Position numbers and translations under genes: made by a program. This document shows, piece after piece, positions 8,454 through 15,928 of a DNA stretch of 18,275 nt (the stretch's first letter is position 1; each line of letters starts with the position of its first letter). The notes beneath the pieces are model-generated. The model was given only the letters and a program-made list of their open reading frames with translations, was not told the DNA's origin and did no database searches. This stretch comes from Pelagophyceae sp. CCMP2097 (Eukaryota; Sar; Pelagophyceae), in NCBI GenBank assembly GCA_026770575.1, contig MU657172.1, positions 45,468-63,742 of the forward strand. The letters are read 5' to 3'.

Positions 8454-8617
8454 CAAGACGCGTGCATGGCGGCGTCGCGATGCGTCAATACAAAATAAAA
8501 AGTCACGTGGCGGAACAAACCTTTTTCTGAATTACTTAATTTCTCAACGAAATCCGCTTTTGAGCGGACTTGAAACACCTGTGCGGCGCCTCTCGGTACA
8601 CTATTTAAATTTACTGA

Positions 8618-9122
8618 CTAGGATTCCTATTACAAGAGCGCGCCGGAGGCACACGGAGGACCCGACTTCGAGCGAAGGATACAAACAAATCACATTGCAA
8701 TGCCCACGTAAATAATTAAAATTATTTAACTAATCGCTGAACCTTCAAATCCTCCTTATCTTTATTCTTTATTCTTTATATTTTTTATTGAGCTATTTCT
8801 TTTTTGATTTTTTTGCGGCCGACCAGATTCGAACCTGTGACCAAAAACTTCTTCTATGTGATTCCAATGAGGCTCCTGCTCGACCTTCACTCCCAATTTT
8901 AGCGATCACATCAACCACCAATCGCTGAATCGGCCGAGTTGCTGCCTTTTTCTTCCCAAAGGTGGAACCTCACGGATTTACCCGTGGACAGACAGACAGA
9001 AGGACAGACAGAAGGACGGACAGGCAAAATTGCCCCTGGTAATCCTTCAATCAAAGGACCCGACCCGAAGGGCCCCTTCCGTAAACTGACGTTGATTAAA
9101 CGGCAAGGACCCTTCGGGTCCT
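8618..9122 (-). mobile_element. tRNA-derived SINE-like repeat, minus-strand copy
   Basis: This is the inverted counterpart of 2372-2787. Read on the minus strand it has the ATTAAACGG block, a (CTGT)n run (8990-9025), the CAACTCGGCCGATTC head, the B box GGTTCGAATCTGG and then GCCGCAAAAAAA. An A-rich run (8755-8815 on the plus strand as T-rich sequence) follows, which the 2372 copy lacks. An A-rich stretch after the B box fits a retroposed tRNA-derived element. Its far end GTAATAGGAATCCTAG matches the other copy. Confidence 0.6.
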
Positions 9123-9128
9123 CAAAAA

Positions 9129-9450
9129 GTGACACCGATGAGATTAAAATCAACCAACGTGACACCAATCAGGATTATTGTGCACATCGCGGCACAATCG
9201 ACTTATAATACAAAAAAGGCGACTATATTGGGATTAAATCGGTAAAAGTGACACCGATTAGATTTAAAACAACGGCTTGGTGCTATCGATTCGCTTTAGT
9301 TGCATCAAAGTGACACCGATCAGGATTATTCTGCACATTGCGACACAATCTGCATTTAATGCGTTCTTGCGCGACTCCATTGGGATTAAATCCGCAAAAG
9401 TGACACCGACGAGATTAAATCCGACGAAAGGGACACCGATGAGGATATTG
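9129..9450. repeat. Higher-order repeat built on GTGACACCGATNAGGATTA
   Basis: The core recurs at about 9129, 9158, 9248, 9309, 9400 and 9430. The blocks starting at 9158 and 9309 are about 90 bp each, share TTGGGATTAAATC near their ends and are 151 bp apart, giving a higher-order period. Minus-strand translation shows LIGV-like repeats but is short and not continuous, so coding is not claimed. Confidence 0.7.
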
Positions 9451-9472
9451 CCCATGGCAAATACTATACGAT

Positions 9473-9671
9473 TGCCGCGAGTGGCGCTTCAGACGAGAAA
9501 AACAGACGGTCAGACTTTTAGTTTAAGCGTTTTTAACAAACAATTTCTAGAGGATCGGGCATCATGGGACTCAGCGCGACGTCCTTTATCACTCCCAACA
9601 GAGCTAAACTCCAACCGACGAAAACTCTGATTGCCAGAAAGCCCTCGGCGTCATTGGCGATACCCCTTGTA
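9473..9671 (-). mobile_element. 5'-truncated CAAGGGGTATCG MITE
   Basis: The sequence from TGCCGCGAGTGGCGCTTCAGAC to GGCGATACCCCTTG-TA matches the right half of the copy at 10670-11223 in the same orientation. The other half and its terminus are missing. The compound repeat at 9671 begins at its terminal TA. Confidence 0.75.
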
Positions 9672-10384
9672 AGTAGAGAACACTTTGAAACGCGAGTAGG
9701 CTGGCTTACGCGCTAAGTCCCATTTCGATGTTGATGGCGCGGCGGCGAAAGAAGGACCGGCACACCCGGCCCATGCCCCGCGCCTGGTCGGCCGGCGCGC
9801 TCTGCTGTGACGGCGCATGCGCGCGCGGCGGCTGCGGCGCGTGCGGGAACACAAGCGCGGAGAGGAGCGCCACGCGAATCCAAGCATGGCCGACCGGTGC
9901 GGGAAACTATGCTTCTTGAACGCAGAGTTCCTTCGAGCACATGCGCGCCACTCGCACATCATCTTTGCCGCTGGGGCAACAACCATCACGGGTTCACAAT
10001 CATTGGGGCCATTCAGGCATGCCACTCGGGCGTCGTCCCCCTCGGGGTCACTGGAGCCATTCAGGCTTGCCACTCGGGCGCTTACAACGGGGTTTGGACC
10101 ATTCAGGCTTGCCACTCGGGCGCCCACAACGGGGTTTGTCACTCGGACGCCCACGAAGGGGTTTGCCACTCGGGCGCCCACAGAGGGGTTTGAGCCATTC
10201 AGGCTATAGCCACTCGGGCACCCACTACGGGGTCAGCGGCTGCGATGTAGCTGCGGTGAAGGACGGATCGGCATAGCCGGGCCAACCCTCGCGCCACCCT
10301 CGCAGCCGCGCGCAGCTGCATGCTGCATAGGCGCGGATCTCGCTCTTCTGGAGAAAAGGTTCCACACGTATAGAACTGCGAATT
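9671..10384. repeat. Compound repeat P, copy 1 (uninterrupted)
   Basis: The sequence from AAGTAGAGAACACTT to GTATAGAACTGCGAATTAG is repeated at 13201-14260. It has a GC-rich block (9730-9910), a 27-bp minisatellite (about 10046-10230, units starting GCCACTCGGGCGCCCAC and ending GGGGTTT) and a tail with CTCTTCTGGAGAAAAGGTTCC. Frames give nine-residue repeats (CHSGAHNGV type), but both strands and several frames are open, as expected of a unit divisible by three. This copy preserves the empty site for the insertion at 13294. Confidence 0.75.
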
Positions 10385-10416
10385 AGACAGACAGACAGAC
10401 AGGCAGACAGACAGGC

Positions 10417-10482
<66 letters not shown>
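10384..10482. repeat. (GACA)n microsatellite
   Basis: About 24 tetranucleotide units run here, with a few GGCA variants near the left end. The run lies between the end of repeat P (GCGAATTAG) and the GAATTGCGCA block. It is the intact form of the site split by transposon copy B. Confidence 0.95.
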
Positions 10483-10483
<1 letters not shown>

Positions 10484-10569
10484 ATTGCGCACGAGTGATC
10501 TTCAATAACGACCCCCGGAAAAGGGGCCTAGATTTTTTCAAATCCAAAGACCCCCTCCGGGGGTCTGAA
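10483..10569. repeat. Short dispersed repeat with C-rich hairpin
   Basis: GAATTGCGCA and CTTCAATAACGACCCCCGG lead to a hairpin AGACCCCC-TCC-GGGGGTCT. A second copy of the part from CTTCAATAACGAC lies at 16627-16695 with the hairpin AGACCCCC-TT-GGGGGTCT. The function is unknown. Confidence 0.7.
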
Positions 10570-10669
10570 TAAATATAGTCTGCGCAGCAACCATCGTGAA
10601 TAATAATAAGTACTGCCACGAGACCATCATGATAATATTAGTATGTGCAGTGACCATCGTGGTAAATGG
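10570..10669. repeat. Degenerate tandem array (GTGACCATCGTGRTAA), left part
   Basis: Three diverged units of about 30-45 bp share GCAGYGACCATCGTG followed by AATAATA-like sequence. The array resumes at 11228 beyond the MITE. Confidence 0.65.
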
Positions 10670-11223
10670 TACAAGGGGTATCGGCGATAAAGCCGGTCTC
10701 AATGGGCGCAAGTTTGCGCCTCCAAGAGGCCGCCTGCGGGGGTGGGCGTGGTCGCTATGGGCCTCCCTGCCCCCGGGTGTCCGTGACATGATCAGCCTCG
10801 AGGAGGGCGCCTTGCAAGGGCGTGAACAAGCGTTTCCCCCAATATTTTGGACTTGATAAAATCTTTATTTGCCTCCTTACCTTGATTTTGAACTGATTTT
10901 GCCTCCGTATTGCGAAGGTTCGGGCCCGGCTGACCATCGCAGGACCGCCGGAATCAAAATTCTGGCTATGTGACGGGGCGGGTCCATACGTACTGGGGTG
11001 GTATTTGACTTGTCCCGTACGAGTGCCGCGAGTGGCGCTTCAGACGCGCCAAAACAGACGTTCAGATTTTTAGTTTGAGCGTTTTTAACAGAAGATTTTT
11101 GTGGGTCTCGGCATTTCCGGACTCAGCGCGACCTCCTCTATCACTCCCAACAGAGCCAAACTCCAACCGACGAAAACTGCAATGGACAGAAAGTCCTCGG
11201 CGTCATTACCGATACCCCTTGTA
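10670..11223 (-). mobile_element. Complete CAAGGGGTATCG-family MITE, copy 3
   Basis: This is inverted relative to the 2801-3361 copy: it begins TA-CAAGGGGTATCGGCGATAAA and ends ATTACCGATACCCCTTG-TA, 554 bp with the TAs. It separates two halves of the same degenerate tandem array, so the insertion came after the array. It has no coding capacity. Confidence 0.85.
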
Positions 11224-11227
11224 AGGC

Positions 11228-11455
11228 AGGCATGGGGCCATCCTAATACTATTAGTTATGAAAGTGACCATCATAATAAAATAGTTTGGGCAGTGTCCAT
11301 CGTGAATTAAGAAAGTGCGCGCAGTAACTATGATGATAAACTGAAGTACGGTGGCGACTGGCATGATAAAAATATTGTGGTAGCGACCATCGTAATATAA
11401 AAAAAGTTCCCGCGGCGATCATCTTAATAAACGCAACTTGGCGGTGACCATCCTA
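11228..11455. repeat. Degenerate tandem array (GTGACCATCGTGRTAA), right part
   Basis: About six to seven units of 30-40 bp each carry a variant of GCAGTGACCATCGTGATAA. They continue the array at 10570-10669. Confidence 0.65.
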
Positions 11456-11493
11456 AGTATTTCCTAAGAAACATAAGCCGCCGAACAAATCTT

Positions 11494-11570
11494 TGACGAC
11501 GGCGGGATTCGAACCCGCGACCCTGACTTTGAGCGATCGCATCATTCGCTACTCGCGAACTGGCCGAGTC
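11494..11570 (-). tRNA. tRNA-like sequence, probably pseudogene (SINE progenitor-like)
   Basis: This is 77 nt with a perfect T arm (GCGGG TTCGAAT CCCGC) and 3' end CGTCGTCA. The 5' side GACTCGG pairs at only about four of seven positions, the anticodon arm is weak, and base 33 is not T. ACTCGGCC and TGATGCGATCGCT match the head of the SINE-like repeats. It is likely a decayed tRNA or SINE head. Confidence 0.5.
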
Positions 11571-11602
11571 TGTTGCAAATGGGGAATTAAAAAAATGAAA
11601 CA

Positions 11603-11670
11603 TGCCTCCTAACAGGATCGAACTGACGACCGTCAGATTTAGAGACTAACGCTCTACCGTCAAGGGTCGC
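11603..11670 (-). tRNA. tRNA pseudogene with eMet-like anticodon arm and CTA triplet
   Basis: The sequence GGTAGAGCG, GTTAGTCTCTAAATCTGAC, a T arm GTCAG TTCGATC CTGTT (one mismatch) and AGGAGGCA form a tRNA body. The anticodon arm resembles elongator tRNA-Met but the triplet reads CTA (plus-strand bases 11640-11642). The D stem and 5' acceptor strand are damaged, so function is unlikely. Confidence 0.5.
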
Positions 11671-11824
11671 TATACTTCATCTGAATTTTGATCTGAAATT
11701 TCATGCGCGATTTGAGGCGAAACCCCGGGTTCAAAAGTGTATATAAAACCCTAGCTTAACCTATAACGGCCATCCAACGGACTGGAATAACAGTACTCGT
11801 TTGTGATGAAGGAAGCCTTGGTAG

Positions 11825-12112
11825 ATGGTAACGGGGCGCACGGGCGTGCGCGGAAGCGACGTTGCCCGCGCGGGCGACGGACCTCGGCGCGGATCGATGG
11901 CCCCAAGGAGCGACGAAAACGGTTGGCTATGGACCGAGAAAGGCCCGATCAAGGGTAACGCGCGGAGCAAGAAATGCTTCGTGCGCGGGCCACAGGAGTC
12001 GGGGGGAACAAACGGTCTTTTGCAGAAGCTAGTTCACGGGCCCCCGACACCAGTTCCGAGGCGACGGGACTATCGGAGGTCGATTGCGCTCACACTCTCA
12101 AAACTAAACTGA
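11825..12112 (+). CDS. Hypothetical 95-residue ORF
   Basis: A GC-rich island (11820-12080) in AT-rich surroundings opens from ATG at 11825 to TGA at 12112. The central block DENGWLWTEKGPIKGNARSK superficially recalls the WRKY-type GxxWxxxG...KGN spacing, but the cysteines and histidines of that zinc fold are missing. Another frame from ATG 11808 is open for 50 codons. There is no clear intron. It could be a gene fragment or chance. Confidence 0.25.
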   Translation: MVTGRTGVRGSDVARAGDGPRRGSMAPRSDENGWLWTEKGPIKGNARSKKCFVRGPQESGGTNGLLQKLVHGPPTPVPRRRDYRRSIALTLSKLN

Positions 12113-12170
12113 GAAACATATAAATTACCAAACCAATTATAGCACTGGAGAGCTGGGTGGTAAATCCACC

Positions 12171-12537
12171 AGAATAATACTCAGATTAAGAACCAGGTCA
12201 GAAAAAGAACCGACGAAAAAATAGACAAAAGACGTTCAATATCTCAATAAGGTATTTATAAGACCCAATTAAAATCCATTAAATCCCTTATTGGGATATT
12301 ATCCGGCTCCAGGGGCCCGGTTCTTAATCTGACCGCTGGTTTTTAAAGAACCGATGGTCGGTCCGGACTCTGCCTATGCTAAATTTCTCTCCGAGGTCTT
12401 CTACGGACGCCTTGATTTGGGGGTGGAAGGAGGGGTCCCAGGCGCGTCCCCTGGCAGCGTTAAAACCGCAAACAACGGCGTCGCCGGGCCGCTGATTTTT
12501 TCCCCGCTTAGCCGGTTCTTAAACTGAGTTTTATTCT
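12171..12537. mobile_element. Putative TIR element (AGAATAATACTCAG ends)
   Basis: Inverted ends of about 24 bp (AGAATAATACTCAGATTAAG against its inverted copy at 12514-12537) match except at two positions. A possible TA target lies at 12175-12176 and 12532-12533. Direct repeats containing TCCACCAGAATAA flank it (12166 and 12562), and GGTTCTTAATCTGA recurs internally at 12322. The boundaries are uncertain. Confidence 0.5.
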
Positions 12538-12579
12538 AGACAGGGAGAGCTAGTGTTACATTATCCACCAGAATAACCT

Positions 12580-13200
12580 TTTCCCACAGAAGCGGCGCGA
12601 CGCGTGCGCGTGCTCGAGGCGACGTAGAGGGGTGGCCCGGCAGATGATGATCAGGAGGAGGAGCGCGACGGCGCATGGCGTTACATCGCGTGGTCGCGAC
12701 AATCACGTCGCCGCCCTGCGACGGCGGCTACGGGTGCGCCGACGTCGATGTCGTCGTCCGAGCCGCACCGCGACCCCTCGATCCGCGGCTCCAACGAGCG
12801 CGCTCCCGAGACCGATTTCAAGAGTTCCGCTCGGAGCTCGGTGGTGTCCCTAGGGATGACGCCGGCGCCTCGGCATCGCTGCAGAAGCCAGGGGAGCGGT
12901 TCGACAACGCTGGCGCAGCCGATCTCCAGAGGCCATAAATCGAGCGACAAGAGCGCCCTTCGACCGGGCTGAAGCTCTGCAACCCAACCCGAGGACCCAA
13001 CCTAGGATGCCCTCCACCCGCGCCGCACGGCTCGGACTCGTGGGGCCGCCACGGGGCCCGTGACCGCAATCCCTCGCCCCAAACCCTCTCTCTTTTCTGC
13101 ATGAGTCAAAAGCATGAGTTATTACCATGGCGCACCGGAGGTACAGCAGACCCCCGGAGGGCGCCTTTAGTATGTTGGTGCAGTCGCGTCGCTTAGCTCA
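12580..13200. other. GC-rich region, no confident gene
   Basis: 12580-12960 is GC-rich and open on both strands: plus frames from 12632, 12675 and 12748, and a minus frame 12950-12681. None has a recognisable motif or a decisive start context. It may contain exons I could not join. 12990-13200 shows nothing I can name. Confidence 0.4.
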
Positions 13201-13293
13201 AAGTAGAGAACACTTCGAAACGCGAGTAGGCTGGCTTAGGTTAAGTCCCATTTCGATGTTGATGGCGCAGCGTTGAAAGAAGGACCGGCACAC

Positions 13294-13618
13294 TAAGGAT
13301 GAACGGTAGGATTAGATTAATCTTTTCGACATTTGCAGTGTTTCAAGGGGGCGATATTTCCGACGACATTTGCACCGAGATCGACGACAAACGACCGACT
13401 TGGACCGCTCTGGAGCCTCAAACCAAGGCATCGGAATTTTAACTCGTGGGTTAATCCGTCATCAGGGGACTTTAAGAGAGATTCCGACGACATTTGCGGC
13501 TTTTGCGGCTTTTGCGGCCGGCTTTTCCGACGACTTTTGCGATGGAATTCTCGACTTCGCGACGATAATGGCATTCGACATTTACAGTCGCGCCAAGCGA
13601 CTTAACCGTTCATCCTTA
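13294..13618. mobile_element. 325-bp hAT-like non-autonomous element with 8-bp target duplication
   Basis: TAAGGATGAACGGT at the left end is inverted at the right end (ACCGTTCATCCTTA with one shift). CGGCACAC flanks it on both sides (13286-13293 and 13619-13626). Repeat P copy 1 has a single CGGCACAC at 9758-9765 followed by the same downstream sequence, so the empty site is in the window. An 8-bp duplication with TAAGG-type ends suggests hAT. The interior repeats GACGACATTTGC and TTTTGCGGC but has no transposase. Confidence 0.85.
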
Positions 13619-14235
13619 CGGCACACCCGGCCCAAGTCCGCGCCTGGTCGGCCGGCGCGCTCTGATGTGACGGCGCATGCGCGCGCGGCGGCTGCGGCGC
13701 GTGCGGGAACACAAGCGCGGAGAGGAGCGCCACGCGAATCCAAGCCTGGCCGACCGGTGCGGGAAACTATGCTTCTTGAACGCAGAGTTCCTTCGAGCAC
13801 ATGCGCGCCACTCGCACATCATCTTTGCCGCTGGGGCAACAACCACCACGGATTCACAATCGCTGGGGTCATTCAAGCATGCCACCTCGGGCGTTGTCCC
13901 ACTCGGGGTCACTGGAGCCATTCAGGCTTGCCACTCGGGCTCCCTCAACGGGGTTTGCCACTCGGGCGCCCACAAAGGGGTTTGTCACTCGGACGCCCAC
14001 AACGGAGTTTGCCACTCGGGCGCCCACGAAGGGGTTTGCCACTCGGGCGCCCACAAAGGGGTTTGAGACATTCAGGCTAGCCACTCGGGCACCCGCTACG
14101 AGGTCAGCGGTTGCGATAAAGCTGCGTTGAAGGACGGAGCGGCACAGCCGGGCCAACGCCACCCTCGCAGCCGCGTGCAGCAGCATGCTGCATAGGCCTG
14201 GGTCTCGCTCTTCTGGAGAAAAGGTTCCGAGCGTA

Positions 14236-14248
14236 TAGGAATTCCTAG
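14236..14248. repeat. Palindromic word TAGGAATTCCTAG, copy 3
   Basis: Compared with repeat P copy 1 (GTATAGAACTGCG), this copy reads GTATAGGAATTCCTAGAACTG. That is ten added bases making a palindrome flanked by TAG on both sides. Confidence 0.65.
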
Positions 14249-14498
14249 AACTGCGAATTAGAGGACCGCAGCTGATTCAACAATTGTGTTTCAAAGGTGG
14301 ATTTTGTTTTTGGCGATTCTCAGAAAAAGTCGGGAAAGTCCTCAACTTCCCGGCTACAGCACGCGCCCCACCCAAGGCGAATCGGAGGCCCCTCGCGGGA
14401 TCAAGCGGGTCCGTAGGCATTGCATAGTTTGGTAAGAAAACTTTGCAAGGGGCGCGTCTCCTTGGTAAGATACGCCTCCAACTTTGACCCTTTGCACC

Positions 14499-14617
14499 GT
14501 AACTCGTCAGCGCGGGAGTATAAGGTGCACCCACCTAGGCCAGGATGGTAGCTATGAGCATAACGAGCATAACTGCTTATAATGGGTGCACCTTATACTC
14601 GCGCGCTGGCGAGTTAC
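14499..14617. other. Long conserved hairpin in transposon copy B
   Basis: The arms 14499-14533 and 14583-14617 pair at 33 of 35 positions plus one G-U. The 49-nt loop keeps TAGGCCAGGATGGTAGC and AGCATAACGAGCATAACTGC of copy A. Six stem pairs differ from copy A with both partners changed. Confidence 0.8.
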
Positions 14618-14655
14618 GATCTTCGAGGCGCTTCTAGAAACCTATAGAATAATTC

Positions 14656-15322
14656 CTATGAGAAAACCCGCTCGAGATAGGAAGAAAGGGTCTCTCCAAG
14701 CATTTTTGGGTTGTGAAGCGTTGAAGCGCCATCACGGTGGGGCACCTCGGGTCTCTTTCCCCCCTCGACAGTCCGATGATGAGATGAGGCGTGTACTTGA
14801 GACGTAAACTTCAGGCGGCGGCCGCGGCCACCGCGGCGGTCGCATCGGCCTTCCTGGGCTTTTTCGCATACTTGCCGCATCTCGCTTCTGCCGTGATACC
14901 GTCGATGAGGCTGGCGCTCTCCTTCAAGACCGAGGGCCGTGAACATGAGCTTGTCGCGCTTCACGCGGTCGCCTAGGGTATCTTTTGAGGCGCGCCGAGA
15001 AACCGCTCGCGACTCCGTTTGCAACGTTGTGGCGGTCTAGAGTTTTCAACCATTCCCCCTGATGCAGGCGGTCGCGGATGCATGCGAATCGCATTTTCAT
15101 GCGGTTCATCAGAGCGTGAATGCTCTCGGACGCGTCTTCGCAAAATAGCCCGAGGGTGCGCCAGCACCGCACAAACCGCGGGACCTCGAACTCGACCATG
15201 TGCGTCTTGATCTGGCGGTTCGCGACGAGCTGGCGCAGCCGCCGCGGCACCGACTCGCACAGACCGCAGAGCGTCCCGATTTTGTCGTTGGTCAGCACGC
15301 GGCATGCGCGCGCGAGGTGCAT
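14656..15322 (-). pseudogene. Transposase-like protein remnant, copy B
   Basis: The main frame (15322-14924) reads a basic helical region (VPRRLRQLVANRQIKTH), then WRTLGLFCEDASESIHALMN, RMKMRFACIRDRL and TLDRHNVANG. A second block, GDRVKRDKLMF then LGLEGERQPH, follows in another frame, where copy A keeps LVLKESAGLIEG; this marks frameshifts. Conserved acidic ESIHA followed by a basic helix suggests the C-terminal part of a DNA-transposon protein, but the family is unknown. A complete catalytic triad cannot be seen. Confidence 0.5.
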
Positions 15323-15416
15323 AAGCTCGCTTGGAGTGATTCCAGAACAACTCTTTTTCTGAATCCTTTTAATTTCTCAAACGAAACCCGCTTTTTAGAG
15401 GCTTTGAAACAGCTGT

Positions 15417-15445
15417 GGGACGGACGGAAGGACAGACAGACAAAC
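15417..15445. repeat. Microsatellite remnant (GGAC/GACA)
   Basis: This is the right-hand remainder of the GACA run split by transposon copy B. It is followed by GAATTGCGCATGG, which matches 10481-10493. Confidence 0.7.
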
Positions 15446-15472
15446 TTGAATTGCGCATGGTGGATCTTACTA

Positions 15473-15663
15473 GCCGCCTTAGGCGGCGTAGCCGCCGCAC
15501 ACGGCGCAGCCGCCTCATGCGGCGTAGCCGTCGCAGGCTGCTTAACCACCGCAGGCGGCGCAGCCGCCTCAGGCGGCGTAGCCGCCGCAGGCGGCGTAGC
15601 CGCGCAGGCGGCTTAACCTCCGCAGGCGTCGCAGCCGCCTCAGGCGGCGTAGCCGCGGCGCAG
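15473..15663. repeat. 18-bp tandem repeat, each unit a GC hairpin
   Basis: About ten and a half units follow the pattern GCCGCCTCAGGCGGCGTA. Each unit contains the near-palindrome GCCGCC-NN-AGGCGGC. Translations are GGVAA or RRL repeats depending on strand, as expected of any such array, so coding is not claimed. Confidence 0.9.
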
Positions 15664-15800
15664 AGGACCCGACTCTGAGCGAAGGATACAGACAAATCCC
15701 ATTGCTATGCCCACGTAAATAATTAAAATCATCTAAACTAATCGCTTAATATGCGGCCGACCAGATTCTAACCCGCGACCACCTTCTTCTTCTACAAGGG
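15664..15800 (-). mobile_element. Partial SINE-like repeat
   Basis: On the minus strand the B box region reads GGTTAGAATCTGGTCGGCCGC and is followed by the TTATTTACGTGGGC tail. The head of the element is missing. It matches 8640-8835 without the A-rich run. Confidence 0.6.
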
Positions 15801-15928
15801 GGGGGGGGAGCATATTCACGTGTACGACGCGTGTACAGGACGAGCAGCCAAGTTCGCATGCCAAGCGGAGTAGAAACGTGAACGAGCAGGCTCGAACAAG
15901 GGGGTCAAAATGAAAATGCCGATCATTT

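Larger units (their letters stand above)
7282..8582 (-). mobile_element. TIR transposon copy A, with hairpin and captured gene fragment
   Basis: The ends are ACAGGTGTTTCAA (from 7282) and its inverted copy (to 8582). Matching continues imperfectly inward through TGGATTTCGTT against CGGATTTCGTT. The interior is collinear with copy B at 14269-15416 from the left end to about 8290. It carries a 36-bp hairpin (7525-7643) and minus-strand remnants of a transposase-like protein. From about 8291 to 8510 it holds unrelated sequence with a signal-peptide gene start, then returns to copy B homology at CTTTTTCTGAAT. No convincing target duplication was found. Confidence 0.7.
13201..14268. repeat. Compound repeat P, copy 2 (with hAT-like insertion)
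   Basis: This matches 9671-10384 from AAGTAGAGAACACTT to AACTGCGAATTAG, with a 325-bp insertion at 13294-13618 plus duplicated target. Its 27-bp minisatellite (about 13880-14095) has about two more units than copy 1. Near the right end it has ten extra bases that create TAGGAATTCCTAG. Transposon copy B follows immediately. Confidence 0.75.
14269..15416 (-). mobile_element. TIR transposon copy B, inserted in a (GACA)n run
   Basis: The ends are CAGCTGATTCAA (left) and CAGCTGTTTCAA (right, inverted), the same family as copy A. The left flank is the end of repeat P and the right flank is GGACGGACGGAAGGACAGACAGACA then GAATTGCGCA. Copy 1 of that region at 10384-10500 has an unbroken microsatellite, so the insertion split it. 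The element holds the hairpin at 14499-14617 and a longer transposase-like remnant than copy A. No exact target duplication could be fixed because the target is repetitive. Confidence 0.75.

Noticed and set aside
9807..10193. A 128-codon plus-strand frame with nine-residue CHSGAHNGV repeats
   Set aside because: The repeat unit is 27 bp, so several frames on both strands stay open. The paralogous copy at 13677 differs freely in sequence and unit number.
10199..10492. CLSV repeat peptide frame
   Set aside because: It is a translation of the (GACA)n microsatellite and has no support as a protein.
11494..11670. Two functional tRNA genes
   Set aside because: Both have good T arms, but acceptor and D or anticodon stems have too many mismatches, and one matches the head of the SINE-like repeat.
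15369..15695. RRL repeat frames on both strands
   Set aside because: They come from the 18-bp hairpin array; any frame through a unit divisible by three stays open.
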